A DNA stretch of 64,000 nucleotides from Bin55 sp965205545 (GCA_965205545.1 OZ242170.1:62001-126000); one strand, 5' to 3'. Positions 16,270 to 25,555 are shown, numbered from the stretch's first letter. A program made the numbers and translations. Notes: a model not told the origin generated them from the letters alone.

Positions 16270-16638
16270 CTATTCGCTTGGTTCCAACGTAAATACATCT
16301 GTGTTTGTCAGAAACGTGTTCCAAACCTGCGTGGGTTTGCGTTGTTCTGCATCTTCGAATTCTCGCGCAAGTATCCACAGAGTGTGAATTTCGGGTCTCT
16401 CACTTGGAACAACACGACCAGAGAATGTCGTGATGGCGTGCAGATTGTGATCAGCGTCTTCGAAGCTGACAGCAAAAGACACTAGATTGCCATTGCGAAT
16501 TCCATACACGGGGTACCAGTGACCGCGTGCAGCTCGCCCCTTTGTTGAAGTGAAGCGTCCAGCGATCATTGCGCCGCGGTCTTCATTGATTTCCAATCGC
16601 GACCCACGTTGGTTTATCCAGGTACCGACGAGGTCCAT
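16270..16638 (-). CDS. Avidin/streptavidin-like protein
   Basis: 122 residues, the size of one avidin beta-barrel. The first strand reads GTWINQRGS against the family GTWYNQLGS. Later strands read ITTFSGRV, IHTLWIL and VWNTFLTNTDVF. Of the streptavidin biotin-contact residues, equivalents of N23, S27, S45, T90, W108, W120 and D128 appear present. L25, Y43, W79 and S88 look replaced by R, F, F and A. No signal peptide is seen, unlike most secreted avidins, so a cytoplasmic product is expected. It may bind biotin more weakly or bind another ligand. It is convergent with the acyl-CoA dehydrogenase and divergent from the amidohydrolase at 16761. Confidence 0.82.
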   Translation of the reverse strand: MDLVGTWINQRGSRLEINEDRGAMIAGRFTSTKGRAARGHWYPVYGIRNGNLVSFAVSFEDADHNLHAITTFSGRVVPSERPEIHTLWILAREFEDAEQRKPTQVWNTFLTNTDVFTLEPSE

Positions 16639-16760
16639 AGTGCTCCTGTGCTCCTTATTGAAATATCCGTCGACGCTCGCGTCCGACGGTGACCAAAAAT
16701 TGATGAAATGCCACCAGAATTGAGTTTAAATTACCAGTATCTTTTCCTCGAGCGTCTGCA

Positions 16761-17843
16761 ATGAATTCTAGATTTTCGTTCTGCCGAATTGGACGAATTT
16801 TGAGTGTGATTTTTGCCCTCACCGGTGTGTGCGTTATCGGGGAAGAAGAGGACTCGCAAAAAATTCTCTATCACGATGCGCACTTTCACACCACCAACTA
16901 CATTCAGGAAGGGGTCACCATGGACGAAGCCCTTGCGCTGTTCGGTGATCGAATTGGACGTTTTGTCGCCATGGGTATCCCGCTGCAACAAAAGTGGGAC
17001 TACTTCGTCTCAGGTGAGCGAGCCCCAGACTACTACCTGAGGTCTGCTGCTTCGCTTTACTACTACTCATTTGTAGATGCAGTGCTTGCCAGCCAATACA
17101 TGAAGCTGAGCGACGAGCAAAAGAAGCGTGTCGACCCCATGATTTCAGGATTCAACCCAACGGACATGTATGCCGGAGACCATATCAAGCGAGTTCTTCT
17201 CTCGTTTCCCGGTGTGTTTAGCGCCGTTGGCGAGTTTAGTGTGCACAAGGAGTTTGTCTCGTCGAAAGTGACTGGACACGCGGCGAGCCTGCACAATCCA
17301 GCGTTGGACCGCATTTTCGAGACGCTGGCCGAAATTGGGATTGTTGGAGTCATCCATTGCGATATCGACAATGTACGACCAGGCGAAAAACCGGACCACT
17401 ACTCGGACTTGGTCGATCTGTTCAAGAGACATCCCAACACGAAAATCATTTGGGCTCACACCGGCCTTGGGAGATTTGTGAAACCAGGTGTAGATCACGT
17501 CCAGTTGGTTGACGCCATGATGAGCGATCCAGAGCTAGACCACGTTTTCGCTGATATTTCCTGGGATTTGGTAAACGAATATATGGTTGCGGATGAAGCC
17601 ACGTCGAAGTCCTGGGCAGAATTGTTGAACAAGCATCCTACGAGGTTCTTGTTTGGGTCGGATTCGGTGGCGCCCAGCAGTTGGGAAGGCTACAACCAGT
17701 CGTACGAAATCTTAGAGAGCCTATGGGCGCAATTGACAGACGAAGCAATGCACTTGGTCACCATAGGGAACTACGAGCGAATATTCGATGAATCGATAGC
17801 ACGTACCCGAGCCTGGGAACATCATGCACTTCAAGGCGAGTGA
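16761..17843 (+). CDS. Exported amidohydrolase (amidohydrolase-2 family, TIM barrel)
   Basis: 360 residues with an N-terminal signal segment (RILSVIFALTGVCVIG). The metal-binding HxH-type motif YHDAHFHTTNY follows shortly after. GVIHCDIDN, WAHTGLGRF and FGSDSVAPS supply later metal or catalytic residues (His, His, Asp). The family hydrolyses or decarboxylates cyclic and acyl substrates, but export is uncommon for it. The substrate is unknown. It shares an upstream region with the avidin-like gene, in which an imperfect inverted repeat (16667-16689) is seen. Confidence 0.82.
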   Translation: MNSRFSFCRIGRILSVIFALTGVCVIGEEEDSQKILYHDAHFHTTNYIQEGVTMDEALALFGDRIGRFVAMGIPLQQKWDYFVSGERAPDYYLRSAASLYYYSFVDAVLASQYMKLSDEQKKRVDPMISGFNPTDMYAGDHIKRVLLSFPGVFSAVGEFSVHKEFVSSKVTGHAASLHNPALDRIFETLAEIGIVGVIHCDIDNVRPGEKPDHYSDLVDLFKRHPNTKIIWAHTGLGRFVKPGVDHVQLVDAMMSDPELDHVFADISWDLVNEYMVADEATSKSWAELLNKHPTRFLFGSDSVAPSSWEGYNQSYEILESLWAQLTDEAMHLVTIGNYERIFDESIARTRAWEHHALQGE

Positions 17844-17940
17844 GTCGCCAATGCTCGCAAAGCTGGGAGCGCCGCACGCTTCCCATAGAAGGTGAGTCAT
17901 GCGTTCCAGTGCAGATCTGACCGAAGGTGTGTTAGCGCGT

Positions 17941-19296
17941 TCAGATTAAATAGGGTCGTAGCCAATGTGACATCCAGCTTGTAGTGTCCGGATAGTCAGG
18001 CAAATTGCTTGGAAGTGTCCGGTCCAATTCTTCCAGGGCGGCCCGAAGTTCTGAAATCGCTGACTTGCCAAACCGATTCTTCCACGTTTCTTCAACGGAA
18101 TGGACCAAGTTGGGGTATGCATCTCGTGCACGTCTTGCTTTCGGCGTCAAGTAAACCAATCTCGAGTCGTTCGCCGGTTTACCCGGCTCGAGCACGACGT
18201 TCAAGTGCCGTTCATGTAGCGAACGCCCACCTCCTGTGATCTTTCCCTGTTCCCGCACCGCGCCCAGCGGAACACCGTTGTCGTCGACGTAACGAAAGAC
18301 TTTGAGAACGTGGCCCAAGTTTCCCAGCCGGTTCGTTTCGTAGTCCAAAGCATAGCCAGTGAGTGCTTGAGACAGTAGAACCGAAATTGGGTATTTTTCG
18401 ACGCTTTTCTTTGAGTCCCTGAAAACTACGGGCCACTCCAAACCGTGTGCCGGAACTCGATCGTCTCGGATCTTCTGCTTGACGTAGGCTCCACCCGTTA
18501 GGCTATCGTCGGCTGGCCCATACCCAGTTATATAGAAGGGATACTCGAGATCAAACTTGGCTACCACGTGCTGCAGTGCACTCCGCAATCGCTTGTATGT
18601 GGCGGGAGCCTGTGAAGCCCAATCTCTTTCTACATTCCGTATACAACGCTCTCCGTTGAGTGTCGTTTTCTTACCACTCTCGGTCAGGGTTGCGAAACTC
18701 TTGGGACGCGGCGAGCCCCGCTTCTGCAACTCGATCCAACCTTGGGCAATGCATTGCTTTAGAACCACCTTGCGCGTGCGCGTGGCAATGACGGCTTTGC
18801 GCTCAATTTCACTTTGTTCTACGCCGCGGGAATCAATCGCCCTAAGCATGTTTGACCAAACGGGAAGACTGGGCAGCGGCGAAACATCACAGTTTTTGTA
18901 GTCCTCTTCAAACGCTAACAGCGCATGTGAAAGAAGAACCGGCAGTGCAATGTTTTCTGTCGCGGTTGCTGGAGGCGGGGATTCCATACCGAGCGCTGTT
19001 GCATACTCCAGCATCTTGATTAAGCGACTTGCCTGTTTTGCATTGCACTTAAGGTGCAAACTGGCATTGGAGTTGCCGTCACTCTGCTCTGTTGCGTCAA
19101 CATCTAAGCGGTCTGCAACGAACATGGCCAAGAATCGATCAGACGTGCCTTTGTAATCCAATAGAAATCGCAAGTCGATCTCAACAAGCTCGCTGCTGAT
19201 ACTCACTGAACTATTGGCGATTGCCGTCTCTCCGTAGACGATTCCAGGCAACGCGTTCAAAACTCGTTCAAAATCAGATTTCAATTCTTCCGTCAT
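17941..19296 (-). CDS. Regulator-like protein with two tandem MarR-type winged-helix modules
   Basis: 451 residues, no signal or membrane segment. Two halves repeat the same plan. The first has LPVLLSHALLAFEEDY, a helix-turn-helix region with SMLRAI-like SNMLRAIDSRGV and IATRTRKVVLKQCIAQGWI, then a wing ATLTESGKK. The second has ISVLLSQALTGYALDYE, LGHVLKVFRYVDDNGVP, GRSLHERHLNVVL and YLTPKARRA. Each is a MarR-like winged helix, so one chain could form the pseudo-dimer that MarR proteins build from two. It may control the surrounding catabolic genes. DNA target and ligand unknown; about 60 N-terminal residues resemble no domain I know. Confidence 0.62.
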   Translation of the reverse strand: MTEELKSDFERVLNALPGIVYGETAIANSSVSISSELVEIDLRFLLDYKGTSDRFLAMFVADRLDVDATEQSDGNSNASLHLKCNAKQASRLIKMLEYATALGMESPPPATATENIALPVLLSHALLAFEEDYKNCDVSPLPSLPVWSNMLRAIDSRGVEQSEIERKAVIATRTRKVVLKQCIAQGWIELQKRGSPRPKSFATLTESGKKTTLNGERCIRNVERDWASQAPATYKRLRSALQHVVAKFDLEYPFYITGYGPADDSLTGGAYVKQKIRDDRVPAHGLEWPVVFRDSKKSVEKYPISVLLSQALTGYALDYETNRLGNLGHVLKVFRYVDDNGVPLGAVREQGKITGGGRSLHERHLNVVLEPGKPANDSRLVYLTPKARRARDAYPNLVHSVEETWKNRFGKSAISELRAALEELDRTLPSNLPDYPDTTSWMSHWLRPYLI

Positions 19297-19486
19297 GAAT
19301 TTCTCGATTGCTACGACTAGCTACCTCTGTTCGTGAATTGGGCTCTGTGCCAGTTGCGTTGCATGTTTAGTCTGCAAAGTACGACTGCGCAGGAGACTGT
19401 GTAGGCTGAATTGGACTCATGAGAAGAGATTTGCGCTGCGCAAACAGCGCAGGGAGTATTCTCAGTGTTTGTACGCCGCTGCGACT

Positions 19487-20653
19487 CTATATGCCGTAAA
19501 GTCGCTTTGCGTTCTCTCGCGTGATCTTCGCTCGATCTTCGGCAGGGATGCCCTCAAACACCTCGTCAAGCACATCAAGCGAGTGCGGCCACGTGGAGTC
19601 AGTGTGGGGATAGTCCGAACCCCACATTAAGTTCTCGACACCAATGAACTCCCTTGTGGCCAGCGCGGGACGGTCGTCTTCAATCGTTGCATAGAACTGA
19701 CGCTTCCACACCTCGTGCGGCGATGGACCAGTGAAGGATTCAGCCGTATTTCTGTACTCGCGCTGCAATCCTTGATCAACGCGATCGAGCCAATGCGCGA
19801 TCCATCCGGCATTGAATTCGGCGACGACGATTTTTAGGTTCGGATGTCGCTCGCACACTCCTCGGCACATGAATTCAACGATGGTTGGTTGAACGGCAGA
19901 TTGTGCAGCGGCATAGCCGGCGATCCCATCTCTCCGAATCGGACGCCTGCGATGTTCCCGAGGGATATACGAACTGCAACCTACGTGCATCGATAGCGGA
20001 AACTGAGCTTCTTCAGCCAACGACCAAATTGGTTCATAGATCATGTCGAAATACGGGTGGTCCACTGGAGAAGTGCAAGGAATCATGCCTCCCTTGAAAC
20101 CAAGGGTTATTGCTCTTTCTAGTTCAGCAACCCCAGCTTCGGCATCTTGTACTGGAATTGCCGCCAAACCGAAAAGCCGTCCATTGGACGCTGTGGTGTA
20201 ATCGTGAAGCCAGTCGTTGTAGTTCTTTTGGAGTGCCACCTGCAACTCAAGGTTCTTCATGCCAAACATGGCAAAGTAGCCCGGATACAGCAGCTCTCCC
20301 GCGATTCCATCGATGTCCTGGTCTTCATGTCGACGTGCGCCGTCGACCAGACCAGCGCGCATGCCAGAATAGCCCTTGCTAAACAGCTCTACCAACTCAG
20401 GATCTTGCATGTTCGCCACATCGGGTTTGCGACCCTTCTTTCTGCCAAGCGGTTCGTTGCGAGCCAATCGGGTAGCCGCCATACCCATTTGCGCAACGCT
20501 TACGCCCCGCATTCCATGAGCTGGAACGACGATTGCGTCCACTTGCTGCCCCAGATCCATGACGCGAGGGGCTTCGTCGCCGAACCGGTCAGCTAGACCT
20601 GCGAAAACGTCGCGTCCCTCTACTACATGCGAGTCTGCGGAAATAGGCTTCAT
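19487..20653 (-). CDS. Amidohydrolase-2 family protein (ACMSD-like)
   Basis: 388 residues starting MKPISADSHVVEG, where Asp-Ser-His replaces the usual HxH metal motif, as in many members of this subfamily. Further metal or catalytic residues are in PLSMHVGCSS, VVAEFNAGW and LMWGSDYPHTDS, the last with the conserved Asp-Tyr-Pro-His. The C-terminal ITRENAKRLYGI is the standard family ending. The proteins act as decarboxylases or hydrolases of aromatic or acyl acids. Together with the P450, sulfatase, dioxygenase and the amidohydrolase at 16761 it extends the catabolic block. Cytoplasmic; substrate unknown. Confidence 0.9.
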   Translation of the reverse strand: MKPISADSHVVEGRDVFAGLADRFGDEAPRVMDLGQQVDAIVVPAHGMRGVSVAQMGMAATRLARNEPLGRKKGRKPDVANMQDPELVELFSKGYSGMRAGLVDGARRHEDQDIDGIAGELLYPGYFAMFGMKNLELQVALQKNYNDWLHDYTTASNGRLFGLAAIPVQDAEAGVAELERAITLGFKGGMIPCTSPVDHPYFDMIYEPIWSLAEEAQFPLSMHVGCSSYIPREHRRRPIRRDGIAGYAAAQSAVQPTIVEFMCRGVCERHPNLKIVVAEFNAGWIAHWLDRVDQGLQREYRNTAESFTGPSPHEVWKRQFYATIEDDRPALATREFIGVENLMWGSDYPHTDSTWPHSLDVLDEVFEGIPAEDRAKITRENAKRLYGI

Positions 20654-20674
20654 TCGTGGTTGAGCTGGTCTAAC

Positions 20675-21430
20675 CTATTCGCCCTCTCCGCCACCGACAC
20701 CAGCGTTTGGAGAGGCTTGTCCGGATGGATCGGAGGATCCCATTCCCGTGGTGTACGGATCAATGCCCTGGAAGCTTGTGCTGAGCCAATCCTGATAGGC
20801 CGCGTCGCGGTGTTCGAATTCCTTTTCGAAATTGCATTGAAATGACCTCATGTGAGTTCCGGCAACCCGGGTGCTCATGCAATTCACTCCGGTTGCTTCC
20901 GAACCATATCGTTCGATCAGGGCATCGACTACATCTTGAATCTTCGGCTTCAAGTTCTCAGGCACTTGTCTCATGAGGCCTTTGAACGTTTCTTTCATTG
21001 ACGCATTGGATCTCGGAGAAGCCGCCACACCAAACCACCCGATACTTAGTGGGATGTCCGTTTCTATGCCGCCCAAACCGTCAAAGTAATAGACTCCAAG
21101 TCGGTATTGAGCTGTCTTGAATCCGCGCTTTGCGGAGGCCAAGAGGTAAGGGAACGCCTTGGCATACTGTTTTGTTCTGTAGTAGTACGAACCCAGGTTG
21201 TTTATCCGATGGAAGTCGTTGATCGTGAAGGCGTTGAGAATGTCTTGCCTCACCGCCGTGGTCACTAGCTCTTCCATTGTCTCCACCGAACCAGCGGTCG
21301 CTTGCAGAACGGCCCCGTCGTTGGCTCCCTCTGGAATCTCTCCGGACGATTCGATTTCGTCCGATTCTCCCTGTACTGCTATCGCTACCAGTATTGTTAG
21401 GAAAGCTGCCAGAATGCGCATGTTCTTCAC
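20675..21430 (-). CDS. Secreted Sel1/TPR-repeat protein
   Basis: 251 residues with a signal peptide (ILAAFLTILVAIAVQG) and a middle repeat region: INNLGSYYYRTKQYAKAFPY and RLGVYYFDGLGG follow the Sel1-like helix-turn-helix repeat pattern. Two cysteines follow (VNCMSTR and FQCNFE), and the C-terminus is rich in Gly, Ser and Pro (SSDPSGQASPNAGVGGG). Probably periplasmic, mediating protein-protein contacts. It lies between citrate synthase and an amidohydrolase, all on the minus strand, with 130 bases to gltA. No specific role can be given. Confidence 0.65.
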   Translation of the reverse strand: MKNMRILAAFLTILVAIAVQGESDEIESSGEIPEGANDGAVLQATAGSVETMEELVTTAVRQDILNAFTINDFHRINNLGSYYYRTKQYAKAFPYLLASAKRGFKTAQYRLGVYYFDGLGGIETDIPLSIGWFGVAASPRSNASMKETFKGLMRQVPENLKPKIQDVVDALIERYGSEATGVNCMSTRVAGTHMRSFQCNFEKEFEHRDAAYQDWLSTSFQGIDPYTTGMGSSDPSGQASPNAGVGGGEGE

Positions 21431-21562
21431 GGAATTTCTCGTCTAGTTGGTGCCTGCAGTTCGCTACTCCAGGCAAGTCTTGTGTGTCTGCGATTGTATG
21501 CCAATTCGTTCGGCGTCTAGGGACTTGATCGAGTCGAAAATTGCTGCCCTTCAGTCGGCCTG

Positions 21563-22846
21563 TCAGTCGTTGCCAGTTGATGCAGGGTAGTCGCGAACCA
21601 CTGTTCCCGTGTATAGCTGGCGCGGGCGGCCGATCTTGTAGCCGCCATTAACCATCTCGTTCCATTGCGCTGCCCACCCAGGTGTGCGCCCGATTACAAA
21701 GATCACGGTAAACATGTTGCGAGGAATCCCTAGGGCCTGCAGAATGATTCCCGAGTAGAAGTCGACGTTGGGAAACAAGCGTCTCTCGATGAAGTACTCG
21801 TCGCTCAGTGCCACTCGTTCAAGTTCGCGTGCCATTTGCAGGGTTGGGTCGGAGTGGACTCCGAGTAGATCCAGAACTTCCCGGCAAGTTTCTTGGAGTA
21901 CCTTTGCACGTGGATCGTAGTTCTTATAGACACGATGGCCGAATCCCATGATCTTGTGAGGGTCATTGCGGTCCTTGGCCATTTTCACGTATTCAGCTAT
22001 GTTGTCCGGTTCTCCTATTTCCTCGAGCATTTCCAACACGGCTTCGTTTGCACCACCGTGGGATGGTCCCCATAATGCGCCGATGCCGGCGGCGATGCAC
22101 GCGTAGGGGTTTGCATCCGTCGATCCCACTAGTCTGACTGTCGAGGTGGACGCATTCTGCTCGTGATCAGCGTGCAGCAGAAATATGCGGTCCATTGCTC
22201 GCGCAAGTATCGGGTTTACCTCCTCGCTCTCATCCTTGGAGAACATCATGTGGAGGAAATTGGCGCCATAGCTGTTCTCAGGTTTGGGCTTGAGCACGCG
22301 CTCTCCACGCATGTGTCGGAAGACCATGGCAGCGAGGACCGGCATTTTCGCGACGAGGCGCATTGCAGTCTCGAGTCGATTGCTGGAATCGGTGGCGTCA
22401 ATCTCATGGTGATAATGCGCCGACAAGGCTCCGACCAGCGAGCACATCACGCCCATGGGGTGTGCTTCTCTTGAACATGAGGAGACTATGGATTGCAGAT
22501 AGTCGTCCAATTGCTGTTCTTCGCGCAGGGCGGTATCGAAGTCATTGAACTGTTTTTCGCTAGGCAACTCGCCGTAGAGGAGCAAGTAGCAAATTTGAAG
22601 AAAGTTCGCACGTTCGGCAAGTTGTTCGATCGGGTAGCCTCGGTGCCGCAGAATACCCGCATCGCCGTCAATATAGGTAATCGCCGAGTCGCAGCTTGCG
22701 GTGGAAACGAAGCCTGGATCGTAGGTAAAATAGCCAAGCGAGGTCAATTGGGCAACATCGATAACGTCCGGACCTACTGTAGGCGAATAAACTGGTAGAT
22801 CAATCTCTTGTCCGTCGATCTTCAGTTTTGCCTTCTTGTCCGCCAT
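21563..22846 (-). CDS. gltA: Citrate synthase (type II, hexameric class)
   Basis: 427 residues, the Gram-negative length. It condenses oxaloacetate and acetyl-CoA in the cytoplasm, the entry step of the TCA cycle. Catalytic residues are visible in LLHADHEQNAST (His), GFGHRVYKNYDPRA (His) and FPNVDFYSG (Asp). The N-terminal segment with DPGFVSTASCDSAITYIDG is typical. The ATG has GGGAG upstream. It is divergent from the sdhCDAB-suc operon, the standard gammaproteobacterial arrangement, so the 186-base spacer probably holds both promoters. Confidence 0.97.
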   Translation of the reverse strand: MADKKAKLKIDGQEIDLPVYSPTVGPDVIDVAQLTSLGYFTYDPGFVSTASCDSAITYIDGDAGILRHRGYPIEQLAERANFLQICYLLLYGELPSEKQFNDFDTALREEQQLDDYLQSIVSSCSREAHPMGVMCSLVGALSAHYHHEIDATDSSNRLETAMRLVAKMPVLAAMVFRHMRGERVLKPKPENSYGANFLHMMFSKDESEEVNPILARAMDRIFLLHADHEQNASTSTVRLVGSTDANPYACIAAGIGALWGPSHGGANEAVLEMLEEIGEPDNIAEYVKMAKDRNDPHKIMGFGHRVYKNYDPRAKVLQETCREVLDLLGVHSDPTLQMARELERVALSDEYFIERRLFPNVDFYSGIILQALGIPRNMFTVIFVIGRTPGWAAQWNEMVNGGYKIGRPRQLYTGTVVRDYPASTGND

Positions 22847-23032
22847 ACGTCAAATCTCCCTCGCTAGGGCGAGACTAGCAAATGCTATTTTCGCAGATTG
22901 CGCCAATGTGTCTGTGCGATCACGAGTTAACCGCACACTATGAACTCTACAGGAAACGTATTGACAGCCATTGAATACACTAACGGTTAGAGTTGTGATT
23001 GCAGCTATCCACATCGCAAATAGGAAGCAAAC

Positions 23033-23410
23033 TTGAAGGATTCGCGTCCGGTTTTTCTTGATCTGCTCAAAATAAGGCTACCCATTGCCGCACTGGTTTC
23101 CATACTGCATCGGGTGAGTGGCGCAGCACTGTTCGTCGCTTCGTTCTATCTGCTCTTCTTGCTCGCGATGTCGCTGGGTGGGAGCACGGAGTTTGAGCAA
23201 TTGCAGTTGACTCTCGCCTCACCGCTACACGCCGTGGTGCTTTGGCTGACGTTGTGCCTGTTCTCCTATCATTTTTTGGCAGGTTTGCGGCATGTTCTTA
23301 TGGACCTGCACATGGGAGAATCTTTGCGCGCCAGCCGTATTGGAGCAATTCTGGTGATGGTGTCCACGTTGATTGCCTGTGTTCTCAGCGGAGTCTGGAT
23401 ATGGTTGTAA
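23033..23410 (+). CDS. sdhC: Succinate dehydrogenase cytochrome b556 subunit
   Basis: 125 residues with three transmembrane helices. The N-terminal RPVFLDLLKIRLPIAALVSI and the haem/quinone-site motif SILHRVSGAAL are characteristic, and the last part has a likely haem-ligand His in FSYHFLAGLRHVLMDLH. The start is TTG 23033 with AGGAAG upstream. SdhC and SdhD anchor the SdhAB catalytic dimer in the inner membrane and bind haem b and ubiquinone. It opens the operon sdhCDAB-sucAB-lpd-sucCD. Confidence 0.95.
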   Translation: MKDSRPVFLDLLKIRLPIAALVSILHRVSGAALFVASFYLLFLLAMSLGGSTEFEQLQLTLASPLHAVVLWLTLCLFSYHFLAGLRHVLMDLHMGESLRASRIGAILVMVSTLIACVLSGVWIWL

Positions 23411-23784
23411 GTGCTACTAGCTTGTCCAGATCAGGTCTTACTGACTTCTTACTGCAGAGGGTTTCGGCGATCGTTCTAGGACTCTATGGGCTTTGCATCG
23501 TTGGCTTTCTGCTCGCCAATCCCGAAGTCGACTATGACGCATGGGTTCAATACATGGCATCACCGGTGATGCTAATGTTCGGCACACTGTCAATCGTCTC
23601 TCTAGGTGTTCACGCGTGGATTGGGATGTGGACCATAGGGACTGACTACCTCAGTGAGCACAAGATGGGCAGGCGCGCCGTGATTCTGCGTCTGGTCTAC
23701 CAGGGATTGGTTGCGTTGTCGATCTTTGTCTATCTGTTGGTGGGGCTCGCCATCCTGTGGCAGTTGCCTATAGGATCAGCATGA
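23401..23784 (+). CDS. sdhD: Succinate dehydrogenase membrane anchor subunit
   Basis: Start set at ATG 23401, overlapping the last codons of sdhC, giving 127 residues of the expected size; the longer open frame upstream is the shadow of sdhC. Three transmembrane segments are visible, with RVSAIVLGLYGLCIVGFLL at the first, and the haem-site His in GVHAWIGMWTIGTDYL. The stop overlaps the sdhA start (ATGA), indicating translational coupling. Confidence 0.93.
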   Translation: MVVSATSLSRSGLTDFLLQRVSAIVLGLYGLCIVGFLLANPEVDYDAWVQYMASPVMLMFGTLSIVSLGVHAWIGMWTIGTDYLSEHKMGRRAVILRLVYQGLVALSIFVYLLVGLAILWQLPIGSA

Positions 23785-25553
23785 AAAAACTGCGAGAAAT
23801 GGAGTTTGACGGCCTCATCGTGGGTGGTGGTGGCGCCGGTCTGCGTGCGGCGATGCAACTTGCTCAATCAGGCTATAGAACCGCTGTTCTTTCCAAGGTG
23901 TTTCCCACTCGATCTCACACTGTTTCGGCGCAGGGAGGCATCACCTGCGCGATCGGCAGCGAAGACCCCGAGGACGATTGGCGCTGGCACATGTACGACA
24001 CAGTCAAGGGTTCCGACTACATAGGCGACCAAGAGGCAATCGAATACATGTGCAATGTCGGCCCGCAAGTCGTCTATGAACTGGAGCACATGGGATTGCC
24101 GTTCTCTCGAACCGAGACCGGCCGGATCTATCAGCGTCCATTCGGCGGACAATCCAAGGATTTCGGCAAGGGTGGCCAGGCATCCCGGACCTGTGCAGCC
24201 GAGGACCGTACAGGGCATGCGCTGTTGCATACCTTGTATCAAGCCAATCTCAAGGCGGAGACGACGTTTCTCAGCGAGTGGTTCGCTGCCGATTTGGTGA
24301 AGAACCAGGATGGAGTCATTGTCGGAGTAGTAGCCATTTGTGTGGAGACAGGCGAAATAGTGTTCGTCAAGTCCAAGGTAACTGTTCTTGCAACCGGAGG
24401 CGCGGGCCGGATCTACGCAAGCACAACAAATGCCCTGACCAACACCGGCGACGGTGTGGCGATGGCACTGCGATCGGGCGTGCCCATCCAAGACATAGAA
24501 ATGTGGCAATTCCATCCTACTGGCATTCATGGGATGGGGATTCTGGTTACCGAAGGCAGTCGCGGCGAAGGCGGCTACTTGATCAATTGCGACGGCGAAC
24601 GATTCATGGAGCGCTATGCGCCCACCGCCAAGGATCTTGCGAGCCGCGATGTCGTTTCAAGATCGATGGTCATTGAGATCAATGAGGGCCGAGGATGCGG
24701 CCCTGACAAGGATCATGTCTATTTGAAGCTGGATCACCTGGGTATCGATGTTCTGGATGCCAGACTGCCCGGGATTATGGAGCTTTGCAAGACTTACGCG
24801 CTGGTCGATCCCGCCATTGATCCCATACCGGTAGTTCCAACATGCCACTACATGATGGGCGGCATCGCTACGCAAATCAATGGACAAGCGGTAACGCAGG
24901 ACACTGCAGGAAATGACTGCCCGGTCCAGGGACTCTATGCGGTCGGGGAGGTTGCATGTGTGTCCGTCCATGGAGCCAATCGTCTTGGTGGAAATTCTCT
25001 TTTGGATTTGGTGGTATTCGGGCGTGCCGCGGGCATTCACATCCAGGATGTCTTGCGTCAGGGAGTCAGTTACCGAGAACCGTCGAGCAGCGATTTGGAG
25101 CATGCGATGGAACGGATCCAACGATGGGAGAATTCTGAATCGGGAGAGAACCCCGCAGACGTGAGAGCGGATCTGCAAAGATTGATGCAGGACAGCTTTA
25201 GCGTTTTCAGAACCGAGGAAAAGATGCGCGGCGCACTCTCGCAGCTTGCCGAAATGCGCAAGCGAGTTGAGCACGCCCATCTGACGGACAAGACTGAAGT
25301 CTTCAACACCGCACGCGTCGAAGCGCTCGAACTGGACAACCTTCTAGAAGTCGCCGAAGCCACTGCAGTAGCTGCCGAAGGTCGCCGGGAAAGCCGGGGT
25401 GCTCATGCCCGCGTCGACTATGAGGAACGGGACGACGAAAATTGGCTTTGCCACTCGTTGTACTTCTCCCAGGATCGTTCCTTGCGAAAACGTGCAGTCA
25501 ACTTCAATCCGACAATTGTCGATCCATTTGAACCGGTTGCGAGGGTCTATTAG
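23781..25553 (+). CDS. sdhA: Succinate dehydrogenase flavoprotein subunit
   Basis: 590 residues from ATG 23781. FAD-binding GGGGAGLRAAMQLA is near the start and PTRSHTVSAQGGI carries the histidine that covalently holds FAD. Substrate-site residues lie in FHPTGIHGMGILVTEGSRGE, and HGANRLGGNSLLDL is the conserved C-terminal FAD contact. The enzyme oxidises succinate to fumarate as part of complex II on the cytoplasmic face. The nearby in-frame start at 23757 would run back into sdhD and is not used here. Confidence 0.97.
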   Translation: MKKLREMEFDGLIVGGGGAGLRAAMQLAQSGYRTAVLSKVFPTRSHTVSAQGGITCAIGSEDPEDDWRWHMYDTVKGSDYIGDQEAIEYMCNVGPQVVYELEHMGLPFSRTETGRIYQRPFGGQSKDFGKGGQASRTCAAEDRTGHALLHTLYQANLKAETTFLSEWFAADLVKNQDGVIVGVVAICVETGEIVFVKSKVTVLATGGAGRIYASTTNALTNTGDGVAMALRSGVPIQDIEMWQFHPTGIHGMGILVTEGSRGEGGYLINCDGERFMERYAPTAKDLASRDVVSRSMVIEINEGRGCGPDKDHVYLKLDHLGIDVLDARLPGIMELCKTYALVDPAIDPIPVVPTCHYMMGGIATQINGQAVTQDTAGNDCPVQGLYAVGEVACVSVHGANRLGGNSLLDLVVFGRAAGIHIQDVLRQGVSYREPSSSDLEHAMERIQRWENSESGENPADVRADLQRLMQDSFSVFRTEEKMRGALSQLAEMRKRVEHAHLTDKTEVFNTARVEALELDNLLEVAEATAVAAEGRRESRGAHARVDYEERDDENWLCHSLYFSQDRSLRKRAVNFNPTIVDPFEPVARVY

Positions 25554-25555
25554 GG

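Noticed and set aside
16667..16689. Imperfect inverted repeat in the avidin/amidohydrolase spacer as a terminator
   Set aside because: Bulged stem with a two-base loop and no T-run; could be an operator but is not strong enough to call.
16717..16734. CCAGAATTGAGTTTAAAT as another IS1595 end
   Set aside because: Only a short stretch matches GAATTGAG and no adjacent terminal-repeat bases follow.
22961..22966. TTGACA before sdhC as a mapped promoter
   Set aside because: No -10 box at acceptable spacing could be found; the divergent spacer probably holds promoters, but I cannot place them.
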